Below are positions 35,327-48,000 of a stretch of DNA of 64,000 bases, one piece after another. Under the pieces are notes generated by a model. It ran no database searches. It saw nothing but the letters and a program-made list of their open reading frames with translations, and was not told the DNA's origin. Origin of the DNA: Morella rubra. Taxonomy: Eukaryota; Streptophyta; Magnoliopsida; Fagales; Myricaceae. The stretch covers positions 20,393,552 to 20,457,551 of the forward strand of contig CM025850.1 of NCBI GenBank assembly GCA_003952965.2, read 5' to 3'. Made by a program: the position numbers and the translations under genes. Within the stretch, counting starts at the first letter, position 1, and each line of letters starts with the position of its first letter.

Positions 35327-37781
35327 GATGGGTGAAGAGAGTGCTTAGATAGAATGGTATTGTGTAATAGTTGATACTATTGCAACTATCTTAAAGGGAA
35401 CAATACTCTACTTTTTTTTGTTTTTGGCCCTTGGCATGATAATCAAGCACTCTTGGGGAGTACGGGCTGGTGGGGGAGACCAAGAACTTTCAAAGTCATC
35501 CTTGACGATGCTAATTCAACTACCACTTACTTGCAATTAAATCCATGACGCTTAGATGCAAAAATATATTGGCTTCATTTATGTCGTTTTGTGGGCACAC
35601 CATTTCATTTTCAACCACGTGTTACATTCCTCATCATAAAGGTGAAAGGTACCAAAGCATAGGACTAAAATTCTCTACAATTTTCGACCCTAATTATAAC
35701 ATGTAATTCGAAAAAAGATAGACATAAAATTAAAAAAAAAAAAAACCTACCAAACTAAAATTTTGATAAGGCACTTTACATGTAAAAGTAAACGCTAAGG
35801 CTATGAAATCCCATCACAAAATTCGTAAGCAAAGAGGGATAATTTTTCAGGAAACCCAACTTGATTAGATTCATACTAAGGTTTTTTTTTTTTTTTTGTC
35901 AAACGAAAGTAGATTAATAGTATGAAATAGAACCCAGTAAACCCAACTTGGATATTTCCGAAAAACGTAACAAAATAACATAAACCAAATTAAAGCTATC
36001 AGATCATGATAAGAAAAGAAAAAAACTATTACAAAATTGGACTTCAAAGAAAAGTGAGTTGAGGAAGAAACAAATTTCAATGATGAGCAAGATTGCAAAG
36101 GGGAGGAAAAGAGACAGAGATTGACATGAGACGTGAGAAGGAAGAGAGAGAGACCAAAAGGGCATTGTTACTATTGTTAATTAAGAAGAGAAGGTGATGG
36201 CATTTTGGAATTTATTGGAAGTAGATGACGTGCCACATTATAGACCTTTGGATTGGGTCTTTTACGCATGGTGCAATTCAGAGAGAAAGTCATAATAGTT
36301 GAATCTTAAGGTAGGATCCATACTGTCCGAAACTTTACATAGACAATAATTGCAAACTTATAATCTTATGATAAGTTCAGTGCAGCAATAATCACTTTAA
36401 CTAGATGACAGACTTGACGAGGTGTTTTTTTTTTTTTTTCCTTTACTTCAACTAGATGACAGATTTTAAGCTGTTGGAGTTTGTAAAAAGTTATTGGAGT
36501 TTATAAAAAAGTATTGGAATTGATAAAAAAGTAATCGTAGAACACTTTTTGAGAATTAGCCAAACATACCCTTAAAATCGCGAGAGCCTTCTCTTCACTC
36601 TTGAGTCACTATTAGTAAGTCTCAAACTGTTAGTAGGTCTCCATTCGTCATTATTACTCTATATTATCTTGAAAGTGAATTGGGACAATACCAGCCGTAC
36701 GTGAAGGACTTTCCACGTTGCATACAGGAACCAATGGCTTGTTTTAAATGATGTTGTATCAACTACGTTATATGTATTGTGTTACATTATAAGCGTAAAG
36801 TGAACCACGAATTTTTTTTCTTTTAATCAGCCATTAATAAATCTAATTATTATTGACTCTTGTATTAATGACTCTACCTCATACCAATGGTGGACTGTCA
36901 CGTTAACTTTTTGAGACAACAAATTTTGTTACTAAATAGCCGATCGATTGACTATTGTTAGAGGATCGAACAGTTAAAATAAATGATTGAATGTCAATTT
37001 CATAGACAATCAAATGGCAAAAATAAAAGATCCAATGTCAATTTTGTAGACGATAGATTGGCTTATTTGATGATAGAACAACCATTGTGGACCATAGAAT
37101 GATTTATTTGATGATAGAACAACTATTAAGGACGATAGAACAATTTATTTGATGATTAAACGACCACATAGATGCTATTTATTTGAAACAATAAAATTAA
37201 AATTAAAACTATAATGGAAAAAAATATTGAATTACTACAAATAACATACAAAAATTCAGTACAATTTTACGTCAATACTGTCAAAAAATTAAAATAAAAA
37301 ATAAAAAAATACACGAATTCACTTCTTTATCTGGCTACGAGATGCTCAATGGTGTGGCCTTCGTCTCAGCTTGTCTCGCTGTAAAATGTTTTGCATTCTT
37401 TTGTCTGATTAAGTGAGATTTCAAACCCTTGAAGAACAAGGGCCTACATGGGGATCGAATCTTTTTTGCAGCATATGTCAAACAGATTGATCAAACAAGG
37501 TGCCGTAGTGTGGCTTACAAAAGATATCTAAGAACAAAGAGTTTCTTTAAGAAGAGACCACTATGAATGCATACAAGATAGTTCCTTTAAGAAGAGATAT
37601 CAACAAGTAATAAAAGAAAGGGAATTCAATTTAAACACACCAGCAGTAATGCATGAAAGATCATTAGATTTGAAGATGATCCAAGGCTCTTTTGCAACCT
37701 AATCACATGCATAAGTGATGAAGAACACAAAATTGTCCTAGCACAACCTAAATTTGAAGATGGTGTTGCTATCTTGACAAA
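35327..37781. other. No gene recognised; small repeats only
   Basis: AT-rich. Contains a T-run at 35882-35897, a direct repeat of TTTAACTAGATGACAGA-like sequence at about 36396 and 36448, and three copies of a ~41-bp unit around TTATTTGATGATAGAACAA at 37049-37160. No conserved peptide seen. Confidence 0.45.
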
Positions 37782-37786
37782 TAAAC

Positions 37787-38558
37787 TGTTAAAGTGTTTT
37801 CAAAATAATAATTTTTATATATTATATTTTATTTTTTGGAATTGGGAGTTTCTTAAAGTGTCCCACATGGGAACTCCTACTTTCTAGGATTGCATTTATT
37901 ATTGGAGAGCTTTAGCTATATTTGATATAGTGCAAGACATGGAGTCTATGGTGCACCACACGCACACGCACACGCGCGCGCGTGGCATGGGCTGTAGGGC
38001 GCTAGGGGTGCTTTTGTGGCGCTTATGAGGCGCACTTAGCACGAAGCATCGGAGTGAGGATCTGAGCCGTGTATTTTTGGTCTTTTGATCGGACGGTCAG
38101 ATCGCATTTATTTTAGCTTTGATGAAAATCCAACGGTGGATTTTATTTATAGTTTAAATCCGCATGGTTCGTTATCTAATCATGGAAATTAAAAGATGGT
38201 TACAACGTGATCACGATTTGATAAATCGTGTCCACGATATTAGCAGTTTAAAAACTGCTATAATCACGTTGTTTGGATTTAAACTGAATAATCACGTTGT
38301 TTGGTTAAGTAACTGCCTCCTAGTTTAAATGTAAATTGTTTGAAACTATCAAGAGGTTGAACGTACATTTTCGTGAGTTGTGCTACGCATTTTGTACGAG
38401 TGGATCCCTAAAATCCAGGCTCTATTGTATCCTAAACGAATTTGACTTACCTTGTGCATAAACTGGTGGGGGCAAATATCGTTTAAGGAAAGCAACGCTG
38501 TTGTGCCTTTGGAGCAATTTTCTTTTCCGTATCTTTCCTTCTCTTTCTATATTCTACA
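37787..38558 (+). repeat. 5' LTR of copia D
   Basis: Begins TGTTAAAGTGTTTTC and ends ATTCTACA. Contains a CACACG/CG microsatellite near 37961-37982 and two perfect stem-loops, at 38212-38230 and 38241-38260. Confidence 0.93.
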
Positions 38559-38578
38559 ATCTTAAATGATATTTTGCA

Positions 38579-39395
38579 ATGGCACTCACATTGAAGGAAC
38601 GAAATTTGGATTTCAAGAAATTGGAGCGTTTTGATGGAGCCAATTTAAGCGATGGCAGAAGAAGATGCACTTTGTGTTGGCGAATCAGAAACTGGCATAT
38701 GTTCTGACTACCCCCAAACCTACATTGTCTGACAAAAAGACTATTGCAGAGACTCGTGAAAGGCTGAAATGGGAGCAACATGATTATCTCTGCAAGGGCT
38801 ATATCTATAACACTATGGTTGACTCACTGTTCGACATCTACATCAACAAGGCTACTACCAAGGCGATCTGGGATGCACTGGGGGCTAAGTATTTGCTGGA
38901 GGACGAAACCAGTAAGAAGTTTGTTGCTACGAAATTTTTTGATTACAAAATGGTTGATGCTAGGCCTGTTTCTGAGCAATTTAACGAAATTTTGCATATC
39001 CTTGATCAGTTCACAAAATTTAACATGAAAATGGATGTGGAAATTTCTGTCTCTTCCATTATAGACAAATTACCACCTTCCTGGAAAGAGTACAGGAAAT
39101 TGCTAAAGTATAAGAAAGAAAATATTACTCTAAGAAAGAAAATATTACTCTTTGCTCAGTTTGGTCAGCATATTCAAGTAGAGGAAGAACTGAGACGTAA
39201 TCAAGCTATGGAAGATGACACTGTTCAAGCTATTAAAGTTTTGACGGTAGAGGAAGTTGGTCCTTTGAATTCAAAGAAAATAAAGGCTGAAGATTAGAAA
39301 CAAGAGAAGTACAACAAGAGAAAAAAGAAAGGGAATTGCTACAATTGTGGCAAGCCTAGTCACTATAAGCGTGACTGTCTTCTTTCTAAAAAGAA
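38579..39395 (+). pseudogene. Copia D gag, frameshifted
   Basis: ATG at 38579 starts MALTLKERNLDFKKLERFDG, only 20 bp after the LTR. A one-base loss near 38645 shifts frame, and the reading continues MHFVLANQKLAYVLTTPKP and IWDALGAKYLLEDE, a UBN2-type gag. The linker ends in a TAG at 39295-39297. Beyond it is the zinc knuckle CYNCGKPSHYKRDC (39341-39382). It would be the nucleocapsid protein. Domain order is normal for copia elements, and two lesions break it. Confidence 0.85.
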
Positions 39396-42300
39396 GAAGA
39401 AGAATTGGTTGCAGCATCAAAGCTCAGATTCTAAGGGCTCAAAGGATTATGATCCTAAGGGCAAGGAGAAATTCAAAGCTGTTATCTCAGAGGTCAATCT
39501 GATCGAAGGAAATGGTTCGTGGTGGACTGATTCTGGGGCAACAAGGCATGTTTGTCATGACAGGAGTCAATTCACGAACTTCGAAGCAATGGAGAATGGT
39601 CATGTCCTCTATATGGGGAATTCATCCACTGCTGCTGTGAAAGGAAGCGGAACAGTAGACTTGGAGTTTACCTCTGGAAAAGTCTTAACTTTATCTGAGG
39701 TGTTGTATGTTCCTCAGATTAGGAAAAATCTTGTATCTAGTGGTCTTCTGAACAAGTTTGGTTTTAAGAGTGTATTTGAGTCAGATATGTTTATTCTGAC
39801 TAAGGGTGGGACATTTGTGGGTAAGGGTTACTTGTGTGATGGTATGTTTAAGCTTAACATTGTGGGAAATGCAAAAGTTATTTTCTGTTTACATGCTTGG
39901 CTCATTTTCTTTATGGCATTACAGATTAGGTCATATAAATGTTAGAAAAATGCATGATATGATAGGTTTAGACCTAATTCCAAATATTGAAAATGATATG
40001 ATTGAGAAATGTCATGTTTGTATGAAAACAAAAATTACTAGAAAACCGTTTCAGAAAAGTGAACGAACCTCGTATCTGTTAGAACTCATCCATAGTGATG
40101 TATGTGATTTACATAGCACACCCACTAGAGGTGGTTGAAAATATTTTGTAACGTTTATAGATGACTTTTCAAAATATTGCTCTGTGTCTTTAATGCATTC
40201 AAAGGATGAAGTGTTAGAAAATTTTAAAATATTCAAAAATGAGGTCAAAAACCAATGTGATGCTAAAATCAAATGTCTCAGGTCCTGATAGAGGTGGAGA
40301 ATTTTATTTTCCAGCATATTGTGAATCTATTGGTATAATACATGAGACAATGATAGCAATGATGAAATGGTTAATGCAATGATGAATGTTTCAGGTCTGA
40401 GTAATTCTTTTTGGGGTGAAGCTTTACTTACAACTTGTTATATATTAAATAGAATTCCACAAAAGAACTCCAAGGTGACTCCATACGAATTATGGAAGAA
40501 AAGAAAACCAAATCTGAATTATTTCAAGATATGGGGATGCAGAGCAATAGTCCGATTACCTGAACCAAAAATCAGGAAATTGGGACAAAAAGCTATTGAA
40601 TGCATTTTTCTTGGTTACGCTCAACATAGCAAAGGTTATAGGTTCTTAATTGTTGAACCAAATAGCTATGTTGATGTTAATACCATTATAAAATCCAGAG
40701 ATGCCGAATTCTTTGAAAATAGGTTCACTACAATTTCATCCTTAAAAGATAAGGAGGTTGAACCTATTGATAGATCTTATGAATTTGGTGAAACTAGTCA
40801 AAGTCTTGAAATAAGAAGGAGTAAAAGAATAAGGAAAGAAAAATCTTTTGGACTAGATTTCATAACGTTCTTGGTTGAAGGATCACGGGATGGTGAATGT
40901 CATCAAATGTTGATAACTCCAGGTTTAGAACCTAATCCTTTGACATTTAATGAGGCTATGAAGTCTCAGGATTTTGCTTTCTGGAAGGAAGCTATAGATG
41001 ATGAAATGGATTCTATAATGGGAAATAATACTTGGAAGTTGGTAGACCTTCCACCGGGGTCTACACCAATTGGCTGTGAGTGGATTTTCAAAAAGAAAAT
41101 GAAAGTCATGGAACTATTGACAAATTTAAGGCACGATTAGTAGCAAAGGGTTTCAAGCAAAAGGAAGGTCTGGATTATTTTGATACATATGCTCTTGTTG
41201 TTCGAATTGCTTCTATTCGAACTTTAATTGCATTAACATCGATTTATCATTTTGAAATTCATCAAATGGATGTCAAAATTGCTTTTTTGAATGGGAAACT
41301 TGTGGAAGAGATATATATGGATCAACCTGAGGGATTTGTGATGCCTGGACAAGAATGTAAGGTATGCAAATTGATTAGATCTTTATATGGTCTCAAACAA
41401 GCTCCTAAGCAGTGGCATGAGAAATTTGAAAAGGTTGTCATTACTAATGGGTATCGGGTACATGAATCCGATAAGTGTGTTTATAGCAAGTTTCATGGGA
41501 ATCAAGGTGTCATTATTTGTTTGTATGTGGATGATATGTTAATTTTTGGAACTGATATGACATCTGTGTTAGACACCAAAAAGTTTTTATCATCAACATT
41601 TGACATGAAAGATTTGGGTGTTGCTGATGTGATTTTAGGAATTAGAACTAGTTGAAATACTAATTGTATCACTCTGACCCAGTCACATTATATTGAGAAA
41701 ATTCTCAAATGGTTTAATCATATGGATTGTAAACCGGTTTCAACACCTTTTGATAGAAGTGTGAAACTTTTTTCAAATACTGGAAGAGTTGTAGATCAGC
41801 TGGAGTATGCAAGAGTTATAGGGTCTTTAATGTATGCCATGATTTGTACACGTCCTGACATAGGCTTCGTTGTTGGGAAATTGAGTAGATACACCAATAA
41901 CCCAGGGCATATTCATTGGAATGTTGTATGTAGAGTTCTTCAATATTTAAAAAGAACCATGGATTATGGTATCTAGTACAGCGGATATCCTTCTGTGTTA
42001 GAAAGCTTTACTGATGCTAGTTGGATCAATGAGAATGAGGATCACAAATCCACAAGTGGTTGGATATTCACACTTGGTGGTGGGGCAATATCATGGGGAT
42101 CTAAGAAACAAAGCATCATAACAGATTCGACCATGGAATCCGAATTTGTTGCTTTGGCTTCATGTGGGAAAGAGGCTGAATGGTTACGGAATTTATTACT
42201 GGAAATTCCTATTTGGCCTAAACCGATGGCGCCAATTTCAATCCACTGTGATAGCCAAGCTACATTATCTCGAGCATATAACAATGTCTATAATGGCAAA

Positions 42301-42483
42301 TCTAGACATATTGGCCTGAGACAAAGCTATGCGAGACAATTACTCACTGATGGAATAATTACTATAAGCTTTGTAAGATCTTCTGAAAATCTTGCGGATC
42401 CGTTGACTAAAGGACTTACAAAGGATTTGGTGTGGAAAACATCAAAAGGGATGGGGCTAAAACTAATGATTCAAAATCACTAA
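39396..42483 (+). pseudogene. Copia D pol, integrase catalytic block deleted
   Basis: Protease: WTDSGATRHVCHD near 39523. Integrase: LGHINVRKMH, CHVCMKTK, LIHSDVCDLHS and DRGGEF are present. After ESIGIIHET (about 40350) the reading jumps to MVNAMMNVSG, so the block with NGV-ER-NR and its catalytic glutamate is missing, replaced by about 15 bp of unrelated sequence. Reverse transcriptase (41080-41655) is well preserved: [45 protein letters not shown]. RNase H (41995-42483) retains FTDASW, STMESEFVALA and SRHIGLRQSYAR. Stops or frameshifts lie near 40137, 40280, 41130, 41655 and 41977. The polymerase half could once have been functional; the integrase half cannot be. Confidence 0.9.
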
Positions 42484-43003
42484 ATGATGGAAACTCAACG
42501 CAACACTTGAAATATCAAGCTCTTGGGTTCAATGAGCAAAAGTACATCCTACGGTGATGACAAGCACTTTACAGTTTTGACCATCTCTAATAGGACAAGT
42601 GCTTGGTACCTGTAATGTAACATCAAGTGTTGTGCTTCTAAGCACTTAATAGGCTTGGAACACTGTATGTGTTCAAGGGAGTGTGTTATTACAGAACACT
42701 CAAAAGTCTACCTATATGAGTGTCGAGGGTGGTGCCGCCCTCTATAAGAATTCGGTTTTATATCTAGAGCACTCATGAAAAGGATACACGACCCACGGCC
42801 AATCCACGAGTTAGCTTTCTGAATCTCTTGATAGTCTTAACTCTTATGTGTGAGGTACATCCGGTTGATTATATAGGATTGATGGTTCAAAGCTTGTCTA
42901 CCATACTTTTCAAATCAGCTTTGACGTATTTTCACTAAGTAAAGGTTCAAGTCCACAAGATACCTTTATTTATGCATAAGAGTTGTTATTCTGGTATTTT
43001 GAA

Positions 43004-43016
43004 AATGGTGGGGGAT
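43004..43016 (+). promoter_or_regulatory. Polypurine tract of copia D
   Basis: AAATGGTGGGGGAT precedes the 3' LTR. Confidence 0.7.
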
Positions 43017-43789
43017 TGTCAAAGTGTTTTCAAAATAATAATTTTTATATATTATATTTTATTTTTTGGAATTGGGAGTTTATTAAAGTGTCCCCCATGG
43101 GAACACCTACTTTCTAGGATTGCATTTATTATTGGAGAGCTTTAGCTATATTTGATATAGTGCAAGACATGGAGTCCATGGTGCACCACACGCACACGCG
43201 TGGGCGTGGCGTGGGCTGTAGGGCGCTAGGGGCGCTTTTGTGGCACTTATGAGGCACACTTGGCACTTAGCACGAAGCATTGGAGCGAGAATCTGAGCCA
43301 TGTATTTTTGGTCTTTTGATCGGACGGTCAGATCGCATTTATTTTAGCTTTGATGAAAATCCAACGGTGGATTTTATTTATAGTTTAAATCCGCATGGTT
43401 CGTTATCTAATCATGGAAATTAAAACATGGTTACAACGTGATCACGATTTGATAAATCGTGTCCACGATATTAGCAGTTTAAAAACTGCTATAATCACGT
43501 TGTTTGGATTTAAACTGAATAATCACGTTGTTTGGTTAAGTAACTGCCTCTAGTTTAAATGTAAACTATTTGAAACTATCAAGAGGTTGAACGTACATGT
43601 TTCGTGAGTTGTGCTACGCATTTTGTACGAGTGGATCCCTAAAATCCAGGCTCTATTGTATCCTAAACGAATTTGACTTACCTTGTGCAAAAACTGGTAG
43701 GGGCAAATATCGTTTAAGGAGAGCAACGTTGTTGTGCCTTTGGAGCAATTTTCTTTTCTGTATCTTTCCTTCTCTTTTTATATTCTACA
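43017..43789 (+). repeat. 3' LTR of copia D
   Basis: 773 bp, beginning TGTCAAAGTGTTTTC and ending ATTCTACA. The few differences from the 5' LTR include the microsatellite length and a short duplication near 43260. Confidence 0.93.
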
Positions 43790-43860
43790 TAAACAAGACA
43801 ATCGAATTCCTGTCAAGGACAAACACCCCCACATACATGTCATGTCTGCTTCTATATCAA

Positions 43861-44130
43861 ACAGTAAAAAGCCTGTCCCTTTCTTGTACCAGAGCATCTT
43901 TCACCTTCTGTCAGAGATTGCAGATTCATATTAGATATGCCATTGAATACTAAGTTGTGCCTGAAAAATACAAATAAGCGATATATCTAAAAATACTGAT
44001 AAGATGAGAAGAGCCGCGCAAGCAGAAACTTTAACAGTAAATGAAATGTTATAAGGTTGCTTTGCTCTCCGAAGAGACTCAATAATGCTCAAAGGGAATG
44101 CTCCATATTCCACATGAAGTCTAGCTAAAC
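43861..44130 (-). pseudogene. Histidinol-phosphate aminotransferase fragment (two exons)
   Basis: Minus-strand exon 44130-44009 reads LHVEYGAFPLSIIESLRRAK, then QPYNIS and VSACAAL. Plant histidinol-phosphate aminotransferase, a plastid enzyme of histidine synthesis, has a very similar block after its PLP lysine. After about 100 bp a second exon (about 43907-43861) reads KVKDALVQERDRLF, the next block of the same enzyme. A CAG acceptor is visible before the first exon. The rest of the gene is absent: copia D inserted 67 bp beyond, and no further exon was recognised left of 37782. This is a genomic fragment with intron structure, not a processed copy. Identification rests on two consecutive conserved blocks. 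Confidence 0.7.
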
Positions 44131-44440
44131 CTGTGCCAGTTGTTTGTTTCAAATTTGCCAGTTTACTATTATCAGTTTCCTTTTAGTGCTTCAAAGTGAT
44201 TTCCCAATCAGTTCAACCCAAATCACAGCACACAAAACTGCGGAAACTAAAAGAAAGGTCGGCCAATAATTTTCGTGTCCCCGTGAATGAAAGACAAATA
44301 GTTCTCCGTATCTGCTACCTGATGAAATGAAATTCATTGATCTTGCCATAACATATGACGATAAAAGAATACAAATAATAATGAAAAAGAACATGAGATC
44401 ACAAGTTACGCTTTTTGTACACAGATATAAGAAATTTTAC

Positions 44441-44588
44441 CTCATCCTCTTCACGCCAAGGTTCAAACTTTCGTGTTGCACCAGACTCAACAACATAGTC
44501 TGAATTTTGTGGGTCTGTTTTCATAGCAAGCTCTGCAGAGCACCTTGTACATTTGAAGTAAAATCAGAATATTTGAATCCCAGGTATG
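44441..44588 (-). pseudogene. YJU2/CWC16-type splicing factor exon fragment
   Basis: The minus-strand translation contains [20 protein letters not shown] followed by [20 protein letters not shown]. This is the zinc-binding and following block of the YJU2/CWC16 (CCDC94) family, spliceosomal factors acting at the first catalytic step. A GT donor (GTAAAA) directly follows, so intron structure is kept. It is broken by a one-base loss after TYLG and by CGA to TGA just before FYFK. It lies 311 bp upstream, on the same strand, of an unrelated enzyme fragment. That suggests capture by a mobile element, not a resident gene. No other YJU2 exon was found. Confidence 0.75.
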
Positions 44589-44775
44589 TGTGCAACAGAA
44601 AAAACACACAAGAGAAAACCAAGAGAAAAAAAGGAGTACGGCACCACTACAGAAAAGGAAAAAGCAATATTAACCACGAAGATAGTTCTAAAGCGGACAC
44701 TCATACATTCAAGTCACCTTCTGTGCTTTAAACAAACAATATCACCTTTTCAAACAATGTAAAAGTAGAGATAAT

Positions 44776-45098
44776 CACTACAAGAAATCTCGGCTCCAAC
44801 GACGGCGGCTTCCGTAGCCGAAACCCCAAAAATCGTCACAAAAGCTTTGCCGCCACGGAAGGAGGTCGTCGAAGCGTGGTCGACTCTGCCGCATGCCGAG
44901 AGCTCTGATTCGACGACAGAAACTCTCTGTCGGCACTGGTCCAGCAACGTCGACCGTTGATTTCGTTGGGGAAGATACCCAGATCCGTCGCTAAAGGCTG
45001 CGGTTAATTGGACGGGCTAGTCGAAGTTGATTTTCACCGACGAATGCCCATGGCGTCAAGAGAGCTCTGCACCGACGAATGCCCATGGCGTCAAGAAT
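44776..45098 (+). mobile_element. CACTA left-terminus fragment
   Basis: Starts CACTACAAGAAATCTCGG, with many CGTCG/CGACG subterminal motifs, like the terminus at 45099. A 25-bp segment, CCGACGAATGCCCATGGCGT..., is repeated with period 35 at 45037-45095. The next CACTA element begins exactly at 45099. The matching right end is unknown. Confidence 0.6.
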
Positions 45099-48000
45099 CA
45101 CTACAAGAAAAGTGCCCATCAGCTACAGTAGCAGTCATGGCAGAAAGCATTCAAAACCGTCCGCCATTTTTGTCTCGTCGGGAGTAACCGAGTTTTCCTT
45201 GACGATTTTTGACTGCCAGCAAAGGAGTTCTCTCGACGATGGAGAAAAGCTAGTCCCTATGATTTCTACCATCGAAATCGCACTTTCTGAAATTTGGAAC
45301 ACCTTTAAGCGACGAGCAAAGGTTGGTGATAATTGTGGTCAGCCCACCCACAATTGTTATAGCAAGAGGCTCATGGTTACGAGAGACTGCTTCTTAATTT
45401 AGATTTGTTTAATTTCTCCGTGCTTTGTTTACAAAATTATCAAAATTTCTAATTTTTCTTTGTTGAATGCAAAAGAACAAGGAAAATGGAATTGTATTTG
45501 TATTTCCTGTTTGTCAAATGAATGCAAAAGAGCATTTTTATACGCAGATTTTTGTAACTACATATGGACATAAGAACAAACATGTGTTGTGCATTGCTAC
45601 AACTCAGAGATGCAAACTAAGAAGTGTTTATAAAGATTCCTCAATACAAATATAAAATGCTGAATACAAAAGAACAACGAACAGACTAGATATTTGCTAT
45701 GTTGCATTGTCGATTTGTTGGTGCTGCTGAGTTGGAGATCAAGGTTGGATTGCAGCTGAGGTGCTGACACACTAGATGGAGACTATTTGATGTCTTCTGG
45801 TGTAATTGGTTTAACATCCTTCACTGTGCTTGTTGATATCTGTACAAGGTGTTCATTAATATCCCCAAACTTGATCGTAAAATTAAAAGAACAGAGGGGA
45901 GGAGCAAAACAGAGAGAGAGCAGAGCACTTTCTTGATGAACCACGGCTGAGGTTAACATTCCAGTAGCTTACATAAATCCTTTCTCTGCTTTCGAAAATC
46001 TCTAGCGGTGAGCCAATTCTTTCAAACATGTGTGCTTCTGGTTTAGTTAAAGTATTTTTTTTTCTAAGTCCTAGCGCTAGCACTTCCCGCCCAGTTGCCA
46101 AAAAATTCTAAGCGGCAACTCAACGTTCAAAAAGCAATTTAGTTTAATAGAACATTTCTCCCGCACAAAGCAACATTGAGGGCCATAACTTCAAAGTAGG
46201 TAATGGATTTTAGATTTATATATACATGTGCCTTGCTATATCCCTTATCCAACTTTGGATTTTCAAGTAATTTATAATCGAGACTGATAGGTGCTTAGAA
46301 GCCTATAGTTTCCCTGAAAAATTATTCAAGTGTGTAGTAGCCGAATAACAAATACATAATGAAAGCTATACTGATCTGAGCAAGATGGATGTGTTTAGTT
46401 TCCATGTCAATTATATTTTATGATTTGTTCAAGATAGACGTGTTTAGTTTCCATAAAGAAATATATAGGAGTTTAGTATCCGTAATATGAACAACAACAG
46501 ATTTTATGATTTGCAAAAGATAGATTTGTTTAGTCTCCGTAAAAATAAAACAAGGATATTATGGTTTACACAAAGGGAAACGACTCTTTGACACTTTTCA
46601 GTAGCTATCATTCAAAAGTTCGCAGAAAAATGTTAAACTCTACAGATTTTACATTGATTAAAACATATCAAATTCAAGAGACATATTTGTAGCAACAAGT
46701 GAACGTTCAGCGAGGTGATGGTGGGACAAAGTAACAAATGGCGAGATTAGCAGGAGAGGCACGATGGAGTCACATCCAGCGTGAGTAGAAAACCTGTAGA
46801 TGTATATCGACATGGTTAACACTCCGCTGCAACATAACAGAGAAATTTAAAACAGCTCAGTTGTGAAGCACTCTCATCTCACCAAGCAGGTGTGAGCCCG
46901 AGCAATGACCGTGTTTTTACAAGGGAGAGAAGCTGCTCAACCTGTTCAGCCCTCTTCATCTCTAGTCTTGTTATAAAAAAGTACCAGCCAATTTTACACA
47001 AAACGAGGATTTCCTGTCACATAATTAAAATTGGTCAAACTCAATGATCTTACAATAGAGCAATACCTGCTTGTGAAACTGGTTGAAGTGGCACTGAAAA
47101 GCCAAACTCATACTTCTTAGATAAACCACTCATCTCAATTTGTATGAAAAAGGAATGTAAGGATGCATAAAAACAACAACAGAATATAATCAAACGAAGT
47201 ACAAGGGAGACAGAAAAATCTAATACATGACAAATGAAAGAAAAAGACATGTTGTGATATTAAGACTAGCCTAAACCAAAATTTTCCCTTCATGTTACTA
47301 ACAAACGTACAAATCCTTCTGGATAAAAATATTGAATTTGTCCAAACAAAAAACTGTGAAACTTGTTATTCTCAGCAACATCGTCAAGCGAAAACCTTGT
47401 GTTTTGAAAGAAAGGACCTCTAGAAAATCAAGAATAAATCTGTCTATTTCGCAACCAATGTTTTTTTTGTTTTTTTCAGAATTTGAAGATGCAACCAATA
47501 TTCCTTTAGTGATCCCATGTAGAGAGTGCAGGTCAGCTCTGTTTATAGCTAGATAGGATAAATGAGATACAACATCGAAAAACAGTAACTGCCGTTCAAA
47601 GAATAGTTGATCATGACAACAAGATGCAGAACTTGTGCTGAGAACATTTTTGAATGTAAAGAACATGATGGATTTTATTACCGATCAAGTGGCCATACAA
47701 CTAGATAGAGATAAGGTGTCAAGTGGACAAGTCCACATTCATATCAATAGCAAGAACCATAGTACCACTGCTATTTATCATCATCCTTCAAGTTTTATCA
47801 CAACTATTTTACAAGAATACCTATCAGATATTCTAGAATATCTACTAAAATCACAAGCTGAAGTCATAAACCAGTCACAAACCACACATGATTTTCTGTT
47901 CAGTTCTATACCTATAGAACCAATCTTGACAAACGGCTGACATAACTTTACCATAACTAAGCTGCATAAAGGTTTTACATAGCCCCCAAGAGAATCAGAA

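Larger units (their letters stand above)
37787..43789 (+). mobile_element. Ty1/copia element D, full length but defective
   Basis: 6003 bp with nearly identical LTRs (37787-38558 and 43017-43789) and a perfect 5-bp target duplication TAAAC (37782-37786 and 43790-43794). High LTR identity means recent insertion. Gag and pol are present, but there is no recognisable primer-binding site between the 5' LTR and gag, and the integrase has lost a catalytic block. Confidence 0.93.

Noticed and set aside
35280..35330. TAGTG at 35322-35326 as the right terminus of the 30685 CACTA element
   Set aside because: The inverted match is only about eight bases and the flanking trinucleotides (GCC and GAT) differ.
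44191..44394. 67-codon minus-strand ORF between the YJU2 and aminotransferase fragments
   Set aside because: Matches neither neighbouring gene and no family I know; probably intron sequence.
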